This document shows positions 53,143 through 62,309 of a stretch of 64,000 bases of DNA, piece after piece. The translations under genes and the position numbers were made by a program. The stretch is from NCBI RefSeq assembly GCF_000021965.1, contig NC_011832.1:434001-498000 (forward strand), in the 5' to 3' direction. The stretch comes from Methanosphaerula palustris E1-9c. GTDB taxonomy: Archaea; Halobacteriota; Methanomicrobia; Methanomicrobiales; Methanospirillaceae. Each line of letters begins with the position of its first letter. Within the stretch, counting starts at the first letter, position 1. The notes under the pieces are model-generated. The model saw only the letters and a list, made by a program, of their open reading frames with translations. It was not told the origin of the DNA and searched no databases.

Positions 53143-53949
53143 TCATCTTCTAGCGGTGGCTTTGAAGAACGTATAGCAGAAGACCCCGCCCGGTTCAGTG
53201 GTGTGGTAGAGTGCCGTTATCCCCTTTTTCCATGCGTCCTGGTTCATCAACCCCTGCTTCTCAACCTCGTCAGCCACTCCCTCGACCATGGCTGCAAAGG
53301 TCAGTTTCGTAAAGCCTTCAACAAGTCCCGGACGGGAGGCATCGATATAGACCATCCTCGGCGAGACATGGAGATCCCGGTATCCGGCATTGGCTATGAG
53401 TGGATAGAGTTGCCTCCCGATCAGTGCGTTGCCACCCGCCTGATGCTGGAGTTCCACGAGGCAGTCGATGGCCTGCCTGGCATCCGGGTCATCCGGGTGA
53501 AAGAACGCGGAGCCGTGATCTCCCTCGATCACGGTGAGGGTCCCGCCTTCTTTGAGGAGCGGGCGAAGTCTCTCCAGTCCCTGCTGCGGTTCGGTGAGAT
53601 GCTCCAGCACAAAGCAGACAAAGATGTGATCAAAGGTCGCCGGTTTGAATGGGAGGTGGAAGATATCTCCCTGTCGGAAGGTCACATTGGTGATTCCTGC
53701 ATGTTGAATTGTCTCTTGTGCCTGCTTGAGGGAGGCCTCTGAAATATCGACCGACGTGATCAGGGCATCGGGGCTATTTCTCGCCAGGATCACGGTCTGG
53801 GCACCAATTCCACAGCCGGCTTCAAGCACCTGTGATCCTTTCGAGTAACGGGTGTCACGGTGGAGGAGTTCAGTGAGGGTCTGAGCCTGGTCTGTGAGCC
53901 GCTCAGATTCTCGAGCAGAATACCCATGAACATACATGTGGTATGTCAT
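53143..53949 (-). CDS. Class I SAM-dependent methyltransferase
   Basis: A 268-residue methyltransferase. VLEAGCGIGAQTVILARNSPDALITSVDIS (about 42–71) is motif I with the acidic end of beta-2. GDIFHLPFKPATFDHIFVCFVLEHL carries motifs II–III, and LLKEGGTLTVIEGDHGS the post-motif. The C-terminal 110 residues form a cap (NALIGRQLYPLIANAGYRDL, TEPGGVFCYTFFKA). The N-terminus MTYHMYVHGYSARESERLTDQAQTLTELLHRDTRY is a group feature of related archaeal and bacterial enzymes of unknown substrate. Confidence 0.88.
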   Translation of the reverse strand: MTYHMYVHGYSARESERLTDQAQTLTELLHRDTRYSKGSQVLEAGCGIGAQTVILARNSPDALITSVDISEASLKQAQETIQHAGITNVTFRQGDIFHLPFKPATFDHIFVCFVLEHLTEPQQGLERLRPLLKEGGTLTVIEGDHGSAFFHPDDPDARQAIDCLVELQHQAGGNALIGRQLYPLIANAGYRDLHVSPRMVYIDASRPGLVEGFTKLTFAAMVEGVADEVEKQGLMNQDAWKKGITALYHTTEPGGVFCYTFFKATARR

Positions 53950-54051
53950 ATGCTGGTACGGAATATATAGTAGTGAACAGCAATGTCCCGGTACCTCTCA
54001 TATCCCGATCAGATAAATGAATTTCTTCTCTCCCCTGAACTGGTGATAGTC

Positions 54052-54339
54052 ATGACTCAAACTGAAAAATTCCAGAGAGTCCTGGGAATCCTGCGATCGT
54101 TTAAGGAGTTCATCGAGGCAGTCGGACTTGGATGCCGGCGACCAGATCGTCTATTATGGCGTACCGGGGACATGCATCCCGTTTGTCGAACTGCTCGCCT
54201 TTGCCCTCCGCTCGCTCGACCTCGAACAGGTCTTTGTCCTCTCCTGGACGAAAAGAAGGCTGGCTGGCTCTCGACGATTTCGTTCGACTGTCTCGTCGAG
54301 GTCCCGAATCGACCTTTGATTATGATCGAATCGAGATGA
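54052..54339 (+). pseudogene. DUF2124-like gene broken by two frameshifts
   Basis: Three pieces in different frames make one plausible protein. MTQTEKFQRVLGILRSFKEFIEAV comes from ATG 54052 (GGTGATAG upstream). It shifts near 54125 to DAGDQIVYYGVPGTCIPFVELLAFALRSLDLEQVFV, and shifts back near 54240 to PLLDEKKAGWLSTI. An extra G (GTCGGACTT for GTCGACTT) and a missing C (GTCCTCTCC for GTCCCTCTCC) would explain both. VVYYGVPGTC-like sequence is what I recall for archaeal DUF2124. The C-terminus is also short and divergent, so decay is more likely than sequencing error. Confidence 0.6.
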
Positions 54340-54371
54340 AGGTCCTGACCTGAATCCGGATCGATCTGGCC

Positions 54372-54378
54372 AAAAAAA
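54372..54378 (-). terminator. T-run terminator of the phosphomutase gene
   Basis: Seven A residues on the plus strand (T-run on the minus strand) lie 4 bases past the stop of the phosphomutase gene. Confidence 0.4.
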
Positions 54379-54382
54379 GGGA

Positions 54383-55750
54383 TCAGGTGGTGAAGGGGGC
54401 GGTCACACCCAGGATCTCACTGTTGAAGGCCTCAGCGGCCTCTTTATTGTCAGACTCGATCGTCGCCCTGACCAGCGGCTCGGTTCCCGATGCCCTGACC
54501 AACGCCCAGGTCTTCCCCCGGCTGATCCGGAGTCCGTCTGTCCGATCAATCGTCTCGTTCTTGAAGTGCTCCTCAACCGCTGCCAGCAGTCCGGGGATAT
54601 TGGGGGTGCGGATCTTGTTCTTGATCGTTTTGTACGGTGGGAGGTCGTCGACCAGGTCGGAGAGGGACCGTTTCAATGTCCCGAGGATTGCGACCATCGT
54701 GGCCGCGGTCATCCCCCCATCCCTGCAGAACTGGAGGTATGGGTAGATCAGCCCGCCGTTTCCTTCCCCGCCGAATGCAACCGTTTCTCCATTGGCGATC
54801 AGTTCGATCATCTTCCTGGCCACGTAGACCGAGCCGACCGGGGTGTACAGCACCGTACACCCCTGCTCTGCCGCCACGTCCTCGATCAGCAGCGATGAAC
54901 TGACCGGGGTCACAACGATCCCTTTCCGCTCAGAACAGACCTGTCGTGCGACCAGCGCAAACTCGTGATTCTCCTCGATATATCTCCCCTTATTATCGAT
55001 GAAGACTGCCCGGTCTGCGTCGCCGTCATGAGCGACTCCGAACGCGGCCCCAGCACTGAGGACCAGCTCAGCGAGCGGTGCAAGTCCCTCTGGTGTCGGT
55101 TCGGGCAGCCGGCCAGGGAACGTCCCGTCAAGGGTGGCGTTGATGGTGAAGACCCTGCAGCCGAGCCGTTCAAGGATAGCCGGTGTCGTCCTGGTCGCCG
55201 GCCCTGACCCGGGATCCACTGCGACGGTGATCCCCTCGCCGATCCCTGCCGGGAACTGGGAGACGATCGCGTCGATGTACTGCCCGAGCAGGTGCGGGGC
55301 CGCCTCCTCGCTGCCCACCCGGTCCCAGGATGCCAGCGTGAAGTCCAGGTCAAAGAGTCTTCGTTCGAGTTTGACGACCTCTTCGTCGCCCATCTCGGTC
55401 CCGTCGGCTTCGATGATCTTCACACCGTTGTACTCGGGGGGGTTGTGGGAGGCTGTGATCATCGCACCCCCGTCGAACCCGAGTTTCACAATATACTGCA
55501 GTGCTGGAGTCGGCAGGATGCCGACATCCACCACATTGCAGCCGGTTGCCATCAGCCCGGCCTTGACCGCGCTCGCGAACGCCTCACCTGAGGTTCTGGT
55601 GTCCCTGCCGATGGCGATCGTTCCCTTCCTCATAGAGCCGAGTGCTTCGCCGATATGGAGCACCAGTTCTGGGGTCATATCCTTGCCTGAAACCCCGCGT
55701 ACCCCGTTTGTACCAAAGAGCTGTTTCTGTGCCTTCTTCTCATCAACCAT
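54383..55750 (-). CDS. glmM: Phosphoglucosamine mutase / phosphomannomutase family enzyme
   Basis: A 455-residue alpha-D-phosphohexomutase. LFGTNGVRG (11–19) is the N-terminal signature, S101 in GGAMITASHNPPEYNGVK the phosphoserine, HDGDADRAVFID the Mg-binding loop, GGEGNGGLIYPYLQFCRDG the sugar-binding loop, and RASGTEPLVR the phosphate-binding loop. Archaeal members act on glucosamine-, mannose- or glucose-phosphates and feed cell-surface glycan and protein glycosylation. The exact substrate is not decidable here. Confidence 0.92.
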   Translation of the reverse strand: MVDEKKAQKQLFGTNGVRGVSGKDMTPELVLHIGEALGSMRKGTIAIGRDTRTSGEAFASAVKAGLMATGCNVVDVGILPTPALQYIVKLGFDGGAMITASHNPPEYNGVKIIEADGTEMGDEEVVKLERRLFDLDFTLASWDRVGSEEAAPHLLGQYIDAIVSQFPAGIGEGITVAVDPGSGPATRTTPAILERLGCRVFTINATLDGTFPGRLPEPTPEGLAPLAELVLSAGAAFGVAHDGDADRAVFIDNKGRYIEENHEFALVARQVCSERKGIVVTPVSSSLLIEDVAAEQGCTVLYTPVGSVYVARKMIELIANGETVAFGGEGNGGLIYPYLQFCRDGGMTAATMVAILGTLKRSLSDLVDDLPPYKTIKNKIRTPNIPGLLAAVEEHFKNETIDRTDGLRISRGKTWALVRASGTEPLVRATIESDNKEAAEAFNSEILGVTAPFTT

Positions 55751-55859
55751 TCAATATCCCCTCATCTGATCGGTGATGTACGCCTGGGATCGTACATCGA
55801 TATGTCCACTAACTAGATCTGCTCTTCTCTGAAATAGAGCCTTTGGAAGCGGCTCTTCC

Positions 55860-56420
55860 TCATTTCTGTTTAAGGGGCCCCTCTGCATTGTCCAGTTCTG
55901 TTTGAGCCTCGATCGCCTCTTCGCGGGCCTTGATCAGCGTCTTTGCAGCTATCCCGACCCGCTGCATCACCTCGGTGATCTTGTCCTCGATGTCGATCTC
56001 GTCGTCGACATCGAGTGCAGTCCCCTCGATCTCCAGGAGGAACCGTGCGATCTCACTCGCCTCGAAGAGCATGTCGTCCAATTCCTCGGTGGTGAAGAAT
56101 CCGCACATCGCCCCGTAAAAGAATGTGGAGCCAGCCTTCTTCACCTTCTTCTTGAACGAGTTTCTGGCCTGGTTTACGGCCTGGGGGGAGTAGGTGTCCT
56201 CCATAAACGGAACTAGTTCTGGGAGGTGCTGACCGATGAAGGTCATCTCCACGCCGGAACTGGTCCGGAAATCGGTGCAGAGTCTGGCCAGTGCCCACTC
56301 GCGGGCGGTGATATAGGTATGCTTCCGCAGGAACTGGTTCACCTTGTGGTAGGTGGCACCGTCCACCTTCTTGAACTTTTGGTACTTATTGATATCGTCC
56401 AAGCCGAACTGATCCCCCAT
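55860..56420 (-). CDS. Conserved archaeal protein of unknown function
   Basis: A 186-residue soluble, charged, mostly helical protein. It begins MGDQFGLDDINKYQKFKKVDG. The central block YITAREWALARLCTDFRTSSGVEMTFIGQHLPELVPFM looks conserved and is followed by a basic helix (ARNSFKKKVKKAG). The C-terminus is acidic and coiled-coil-like (DDEIDIEDKITEVMQRVGIAAKTLIKAREEAIEAQTELDNAEG). It reminds me of the DUF2150/DUF5806 group of euryarchaea, but I am not sure. It stands alone between the phosphomutase and the giant surface protein gene. Confidence 0.7.
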   Translation of the reverse strand: MGDQFGLDDINKYQKFKKVDGATYHKVNQFLRKHTYITAREWALARLCTDFRTSSGVEMTFIGQHLPELVPFMEDTYSPQAVNQARNSFKKKVKKAGSTFFYGAMCGFFTTEELDDMLFEASEIARFLLEIEGTALDVDDEIDIEDKITEVMQRVGIAAKTLIKAREEAIEAQTELDNAEGPLKQK

Positions 56421-56474
56421 GTAGAGTACCTCTGTGTAACGGTGCCATTAATATTCTGGTTTCACTGGATCTGG

Positions 56475-56480
56475 AAAAAA
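56475..56480 (-). terminator. T-run terminator of the giant CBM6 protein gene
   Basis: Six A residues on the plus strand (T-run on the minus strand) lie 13 bases beyond the stop of the giant gene. Confidence 0.4.
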
Positions 56481-56492
56481 GATGTGGGCTGG

Positions 56493-59400
56493 TCAGTTCA
56501 ACTCAAAGTAGTTGAAGTTCAGTTCATCGCCGACGAACGTGAGTCTGATCTGGTGAACACCCGGGGTCAGCGGGATCCCGGCGGTCACGGTACTGTACTG
56601 GTTTATGCCGCCGGTGGCCGGGACGGTGACGACGCCGGCATCACTGCCATCGACCGTGATCCGGATCTGTTTCCCCGCTGTCGGAGTTGCAACCCTGAAT
56701 GAGCCGGTGTAGGTTCTTGTTGCCCCTGCGGTGACAGTGTAGGTGAGCCATTCGCCGTTCCTCACCCAGCCGACATCAAAGGACCGTTCGCCTGTGTTGT
56801 ATTCGATGTCGACGTCGTCCTGCCGGTAGGCTCCGCCTTGGTTACCTGTGGTGGTGTCGAGGTAGGCTACCCCTTCACCACCGAGATCATAGTCCTCGGC
56901 TTCGATCCGTGCAGGTAGCACATGGGGCCGGAATGGGGTACCCTTGTAAGTGGTTGCCTGGGTCACGGTGGAAGTGGGGGTCTGAGTCGTCGGTGGCATC
57001 GTCGGGATGGTGGAGATTACCTGTGTCGGAGTCCGGGTCGGCTGCTGAACTGCACTGAAGGTGAAATAGTTCAGGTTCATCGAACCCCCGGGGAGCAGCT
57101 TGATCGTGTGGGTACCGGCAGAGAGTGAGACCTGGACGACGGTGTCCGCGTAGGTATCAAAGGAACCGGTCGTGGTGAGGATAGGGTCTGCGAGAGTAGT
57201 TCCGTCCACCTGCATCTGGATATGGGCCCCTGCGGTAGGGACGGCTGCTCGGAACGTGGTGGTGTAGGTTCCGGCGGTCGGCACGTTCACGGTATAGAGG
57301 AGCCATTCACCGTCCCTGATCCAGCCGACGTCGTAACTCTTCTCCTGCTGGCTGTATTCGATGTCGACCCCTTCCGCAGGGCGATACTGCCCTCCCTCGT
57401 TCAGGGCGGTGGTGTCATGGTAAGCGTATCCTTCGCCGCCGTTGTCAAAGTCCTCTGCCTCGATCTTCGCTGGAAGGGTGTGCTGCAGGTAGGGTGATGT
57501 GGTCCCGGTACCTGGTGTCCCAAGGGTGGTCGGCACCGTCGTCGGGATGGTTGTCGAGGGTTGGGTCGTGGGTGGTGATGTGACCGGCAGCAGGGTGGTC
57601 TGCGTGGTCACCGGACCTGCAGGTGATGCGAAGGTCATATAGTTCAGGTTCATCGACCCGCCCTTCAACAGCAGTCTGACCTGATGGGTGCCGGCAGGAA
57701 GTGATACCTGGGCGACGACATCCTGATAGACATCGAACGAATTTGAGGTCGGTATCCCGACGGTGGTGATTGGGTTTCCGTCGACAGAGACCTGGATCTG
57801 TCGTCCGAGACCAGGTGTTGCGATCCGGAATGTGGTGGTGTAAGTCCCGGTGGCTGGCACATTTACAGTGTACTGGAGCCATTCGCCGTCCCTGATCCAG
57901 CCGACATTGTAACTCATCTCCTGCTGGCTGTATTCGATGTCGACCCCTTCCGCAGGGCGATACTGCCCTCCCTCGTTCAGGGCGGTGGTGTCATGGTAGG
58001 CGTATCCTTCGCCGCCGTTGTCAAAGTCCTCTGCCTCGATCTTCGTGGGGAGGGTGTGCTGCAGATAGGGTGATGTGGTCCCGGTACCTGGTGTCCCGAT
58101 GGTGGTCGGTGCCGTCGTCAGGACGGTGGTGGTTGGCGTCGTCGTGGGTGGTGATGTGGCTGGCAGCAACGTGGTCTGCGTGGTCACTGGTGTGTCTGTC
58201 GGCGTGAACTCTATGTAGTTGATGTTCTCGTAGCCGTTGTAGAGCAGTTTGATCTGGTGCTGGCCTGCAGGGAGGTATACCGTCCTGTGGACCGTTGTGT
58301 AGGTTCCATAGGAGCCGGTGTTTGGCACATCGACGGTCGTCAGCGGGGTTGAAGTGTCATCCAGCATCATGACGAGGGAGATCCCATTCCAGGCAGTCGA
58401 GACTCGGAAGTCTGCTGTGTAGGTTCCTGCAGCGGTTACGTTCACTGTGTACCGGGTCCACTCGCCGGGGAAGACCCAGCCGATGTTATAACTCTGCTCG
58501 GTCGGGTTATACTCGATATCGACCCCTTCGTCGGGACGATACTGCCCACCATCGTTACTTGTCGTTATGTCGTGATAGGCTACCCCTTCGCCACCGAGGT
58601 CGAAATCTTCTGCCTCGATCCGGGATGGGATCTGGTGTGGCATCCCGAGTTGGTAGGGTGGCGCCGCTGTTATGGTCGGTGTTGGGGCTGTGGTGACGGT
58701 GGTCGGGGTCTGGACTGGTGTCGTCGGGACCATTGTGGTGGGTTCTGTTGTCCGGGTGATCGTCACCGTGGGTGTCAGGTTCGTGGTGGGGGTCACAACC
58801 GGGGTGGTGACCACTGGGGTTGCGGGTGGGGTTACATCCGGCCGGGTGGTGAAGGTTGGGGTTGGCCCGTTGGAGAGCCAGGCATCGATATAGTTCACTG
58901 CCATTGGGGATGCGAAGTTCAACTTCAGGGTATGGGTACCGGCTGGAAGCCAGGCCTGCCGCTGGACCTCCTGGAAGGTGGTCATGGAACCGGTATCCAG
59001 TCCGACGATCGAGCAGACACTTGAGTTATCCACCTCAAGCGAACAGGCTGAGGGTCCGTTCCCTGCCAGGTCGAAGTTCAGGGTATAGATACCACTGGTC
59101 GGGATCGTCACGGTATAGGCGAGCCATTCTCCGTCGACGTCGGCGGTGACGTAGTAGGACCCCCGGGACTGTGAGTATTTGATGTCGACACCATCACTCC
59201 TGTACAGGGGGGTCTCCTCCTCCGGGGTCAGGTCGTAATACCCGACACCCTGTCCGCCATAATCATAGTCCTCGCCCTCAATCCGGGTCGGGAAGGTGTG
59301 CTGAATGAACGCCCCTGATGACGGTGTCTGGTTGGGTGTTATGTTTGCGGTCTGCGTGGGGGCTGGCGTCGTCGTGTTCACGGGGACGGTCTCGGTTGGA

Positions 59401-61892
59401 ACGGTGGTCGGGGCCGGCGTAGTGGATGTCGGTATGGGTGTGGTCGGCGCCGTCAGGCTCTGGAGGTCGATCGATTCGATGGCCATCGGATCGTTGAAGG
59501 TGAGCTCCAGGGTATGGTTCCCCGAGGGAAGCCAGACCATCCGTTTGACGGTGGTGAACTGGTCGAGGGAACCTGTGTCAGGCACAGAGATCAGACTGAT
59601 GTCCGCCCCGTCCAGCTGTACCCCGAACCGGGTACCGCCGTTGATGCCGGCAACTCGGAAGGAGGCGGTGTAGATGCCACCACTGGGTATGGTAACTGTA
59701 TACCTGACCCATTCGCCAGCGCTGATCCCGGTGACCACATCGGATCCTTCTGATGCACTGTGGCTGATGTCGACGTCCTCAGGCCGGTAAGCCCCTCCCT
59801 GGTTACCCGTGGTGGTATCGTGATAGGCAACCCCTTCGCCGCCGAGATCAAAGTCTCTGGCCTCGATCTTGGTCGGGAGGGTATGATTGGGGATTGTTGG
59901 CATCGTCAGCACTGGTACAATCGTCTGTGTGGTTGGTGGTGTCGTGGCGGTGGTCGTCGGAAGGACGGTCACGGTGGGTATGGGTGTCTGGGACCCGCCT
60001 GATGCAGAGAGCACGTCGATGTAGTCCAGGTTGGAGTTGTCTGCATTATCGAAGACGAGCTTGAGTTGGTGGATACCGGCAGCCAGGTACACCTGCGTCC
60101 TGACGGTGGAGTAGGAGTCGTACGAACCAGTATTCGGCACCGTAACCCCGCCGGCATTTGTGCCATCGATCTGGAAGGTGAACGATTTATCGCTGAAGGG
60201 TGAAGCCACCTGGAAGTCAAGGTAGTAAATGCCTGCAGTCTGGACAGATATATTGTACTTCAGCCATTCTCCTGATCTGATGAATCCAACGTCATACCCA
60301 CTGCCATCAGCAAGCCGTTCTACATCTACATCATCGAATCTGTACACCGATCCGTCATTCCCTGAGGTCGTGTCATGATACCCAACCTCTGCACCAGGCA
60401 GGTAATTCTCAGCTTCAATCCTTCCCGGGATGGGGTACGGGTCTAGGATCACCGGGGTGGTGATCGGGACAGGATTGATCTCCTGCTCAGGGGGCAGAGT
60501 GGGGTTTTGAGTCACGGTGACCACTGGTGCTACATAGGGAGCGTCAGAGGTCTTCAAGGAGTAGGTGTTCCCATCGGCAGGATCGTTGTAGGCATCGTTG
60601 AGATTTAAGATCGGCAGCGTTGACCCCTGTGCGGTGATGTCGAAGTATGACCCGGTTACTGGCTTCTCGTATGCACTCTCCCCCTTGTAATATCCGAGTA
60701 TCGACTGCACCTGGGGGGAGATATCGGTTCTCCCTGCCGCACTGTACTGCTGGAATCCTCTGACCTGAATGTTATGTGCATAGGCGATCCAGAGGGCCCA
60801 GTTTTGGGCATCTACCGAGGTACAGTTGTTCAACTGGACATCTTCGACGTCCTTACAGAGTTTCCAGCCGTACCCGCTTCCCTCGTCAGTACATCCGTTG
60901 AAGACGTTGTCCCCGTTCTGCTCGTCATAAAACCCATAGTTCCTGTTATTGATCGAACGGCAGTTGTTCAACGTGGTCCCCATCGCGATCGTGTACCCTG
61001 CCATATAGAAGTGTGCAGCTACAGGGGGTTGTACTGTGAAATCCCCCTCATTGGTGTTCCGCTGCCCATTGTTGGTGCTGAGGCAGTCAGTCAACACGAT
61101 GTTCTGCTGGTTGTCGCCTGGCTCGAAGTGGAACCCTGATTCCCAGTTGTTGTTTGCTACACAGCGTATGACCTGGCAGTCGACCAGGTCGTTACTCTCA
61201 TGGAAGTCGAACCCTGTCGCCCAGGGCCATCCCTCGGCGTTCCCGCACTGGGTCGCCGAACAGTCGATGAACCGGATGTTCTTGATCATCTTTGGGGTCC
61301 CCTGGCCGTTCAGATTGAACCCATGGGTGCCGATGTTGGTGGCGCTGCACTGGTTGAACTCGATATCCTCGACGACTCTGTTGTCAGCCCAGACAAAAAA
61401 TGCCCCGTTCGCCCCCATATCATCGACTTTGCCTGGATAGTAGCCAAGCAGGTCATCCTTTGCGGCGACGTTTCTGACCTGTATGTGGCTGGCGGTGATC
61501 CTGACCCATCCGCGGCCGGTGATGGTGAAGTCCTCCAGCGTGACGTAGGGCTGGTCGACTTTGATACCCATATAATATCCCTGGATGTCGATGATCGTCT
61601 TATCGACCCCTTCCCCTTTGAGGGTGGTATAGGCTCCGGGCACGATATTGTCGGTGCAGTGATAGGTTCCTTCCTTCAGTAACACGGTCCCCCCATCCCA
61701 GGGAAGGGATGCGATCGCTGCCTTGATCTGGTCCTGGTCGCCTGATCCGGTACAGATAAACTGGGCCGATGTTTTGGAGAGCGCACTGCTGTCCTGCGCT
61801 GCCACCACCACGGTGACCGCGGCGGCACCCTCGATCAGACAGAGGAGCAGGAGCAGAGCTATGAGTATTTGCACTGTTCCAGGTTTATTCAT
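56493..61892 (-). CDS. Giant secreted right-handed beta-helix protein with seven CBM6-like modules
   Basis: A 1,799-residue exported protein. The signal peptide (about 1–26) has core ILIALLLLLCLIEGAAA. Residues about 30–440 are a pectate-lyase-like beta helix (SGDQDQIKAAIASLPWDGGTVLLKEGTYHC, then NIRFIDCSATQCGNAEGW, NDLVDCQVIRCVANNNWESGFHFEPGDNQQNIVLTDCLS). Seven CBM6-like modules follow from about 490, each opening with P-x-(K/R)-IEAEDFD-x-GGEG-x-AYHDTT and containing GWIRDGEWLxYTV and a NYxxF end, joined by T/P linkers. The chain ends on a module (NFNYFELN) with no membrane anchor or dockerin. A likely role is cell-surface or extracellular glycan binding and possibly polysaccharide processing; catalytic residues were not identified. 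Confidence 0.88.
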   Translation of the reverse strand: MNKPGTVQILIALLLLLCLIEGAAAVTVVVAAQDSSALSKTSAQFICTGSGDQDQIKAAIASLPWDGGTVLLKEGTYHCTDNIVPGAYTTLKGEGVDKTIIDIQGYYMGIKVDQPYVTLEDFTITGRGWVRITASHIQVRNVAAKDDLLGYYPGKVDDMGANGAFFVWADNRVVEDIEFNQCSATNIGTHGFNLNGQGTPKMIKNIRFIDCSATQCGNAEGWPWATGFDFHESNDLVDCQVIRCVANNNWESGFHFEPGDNQQNIVLTDCLSTNNGQRNTNEGDFTVQPPVAAHFYMAGYTIAMGTTLNNCRSINNRNYGFYDEQNGDNVFNGCTDEGSGYGWKLCKDVEDVQLNNCTSVDAQNWALWIAYAHNIQVRGFQQYSAAGRTDISPQVQSILGYYKGESAYEKPVTGSYFDITAQGSTLPILNLNDAYNDPADGNTYSLKTSDAPYVAPVVTVTQNPTLPPEQEINPVPITTPVILDPYPIPGRIEAENYLPGAEVGYHDTTSGNDGSVYRFDDVDVERLADGSGYDVGFIRSGEWLKYNISVQTAGIYYLDFQVASPFSDKSFTFQIDGTNAGGVTVPNTGSYDSYSTVRTQVYLAAGIHQLKLVFDNADNSNLDYIDVLSASGGSQTPIPTVTVLPTTTATTPPTTQTIVPVLTMPTIPNHTLPTKIEARDFDLGGEGVAYHDTTTGNQGGAYRPEDVDISHSASEGSDVVTGISAGEWVRYTVTIPSGGIYTASFRVAGINGGTRFGVQLDGADISLISVPDTGSLDQFTTVKRMVWLPSGNHTLELTFNDPMAIESIDLQSLTAPTTPIPTSTTPAPTTVPTETVPVNTTTPAPTQTANITPNQTPSSGAFIQHTFPTRIEGEDYDYGGQGVGYYDLTPEEETPLYRSDGVDIKYSQSRGSYYVTADVDGEWLAYTVTIPTSGIYTLNFDLAGNGPSACSLEVDNSSVCSIVGLDTGSMTTFQEVQRQAWLPAGTHTLKLNFASPMAVNYIDAWLSNGPTPTFTTRPDVTPPATPVVTTPVVTPTTNLTPTVTITRTTEPTTMVPTTPVQTPTTVTTAPTPTITAAPPYQLGMPHQIPSRIEAEDFDLGGEGVAYHDITTSNDGGQYRPDEGVDIEYNPTEQSYNIGWVFPGEWTRYTVNVTAAGTYTADFRVSTAWNGISLVMMLDDTSTPLTTVDVPNTGSYGTYTTVHRTVYLPAGQHQIKLLYNGYENINYIEFTPTDTPVTTQTTLLPATSPPTTTPTTTVLTTAPTTIGTPGTGTTSPYLQHTLPTKIEAEDFDNGGEGYAYHDTTALNEGGQYRPAEGVDIEYSQQEMSYNVGWIRDGEWLQYTVNVPATGTYTTTFRIATPGLGRQIQVSVDGNPITTVGIPTSNSFDVYQDVVAQVSLPAGTHQVRLLLKGGSMNLNYMTFASPAGPVTTQTTLLPVTSPPTTQPSTTIPTTVPTTLGTPGTGTTSPYLQHTLPAKIEAEDFDNGGEGYAYHDTTALNEGGQYRPAEGVDIEYSQQEKSYDVGWIRDGEWLLYTVNVPTAGTYTTTFRAAVPTAGAHIQMQVDGTTLADPILTTTGSFDTYADTVVQVSLSAGTHTIKLLPGGSMNLNYFTFSAVQQPTRTPTQVISTIPTMPPTTQTPTSTVTQATTYKGTPFRPHVLPARIEAEDYDLGGEGVAYLDTTTGNQGGAYRQDDVDIEYNTGERSFDVGWVRNGEWLTYTVTAGATRTYTGSFRVATPTAGKQIRITVDGSDAGVVTVPATGGINQYSTVTAGIPLTPGVHQIRLTFVGDELNFNYFELN
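57301..58111 (-). repeat. Two near-identical CBM6 module halves at 576-bp spacing
   Basis: Bases 57301–57535 and 57877–58111 align with a constant offset of 576 (192 codons) and very few differences. The other modules are far more diverged, so this pair arose by recent duplication or conversion within the giant gene. Confidence 0.9.
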
Positions 61893-62208
61893 ACAGAATT
61901 CTCCAGGGGGTCGTGTATTCGATCGGTCATAAAAGAAGCAACAGTTAGAATGGTGAATAAATTATTAAATATTTCTGTTTTTTTATATCAATAAATGTAG
62001 GGTATTTGACTTTTTGTATAAAAAAATCGAGAATTGCTGATTTATTCACGATATTACGTTTCTTCTTCTCTAGAGGTGTTTTATTTGGGGGTTAACTCAT
62101 GTTTTCTGCTATCGCCTTTCCTTTGGGAATGACAACGACCGGAACCGTCTATGAACATCTATTTATGCGAGAGGATCGTATAGAATTGAGCAGGGTTATC
62201 CCTCATCG
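61893..62208. other. AT-rich promoter region of the giant gene
   Basis: About 315 bases without a gene. On the minus strand AAATATTTAATAATTTAT (about 61957–61974) is a dense TATA-like block 65–80 bases before the giant gene's ATG. Bases 61975–62060 are runs of T and A. The right end (62100–62208) leads into tRNA-Arg. No RNA structure was recognised. Confidence 0.55.
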
Positions 62209-62280
62209 GTCCCGGTAGGGTAGTGGACATCCTAGAAGCTTGCGGAGCTTTTGACCCGGGTTCAAGTCCCGGCCGGGGCG
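62209..62280 (+). tRNA. tRNA-Arg (GCG anticodon)
   Basis: Acceptor GTCCCGG (62209–62215) pairs with CCGGGGC (62273–62279, one G·T pair), with discriminator G at 62280. The anticodon stem GAAGC/GCTTT encloses TTGCGGA, anticodon GCG. T-arm CCGGG/CCCGG encloses TTCAAGT. The D-arm is slightly irregular (GGGT/ATCC). No CCA is encoded. Confidence 0.9.
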
Positions 62281-62309
62281 TTTTCGTTTTTTTCATCCTC
62301 TTGAGATTT

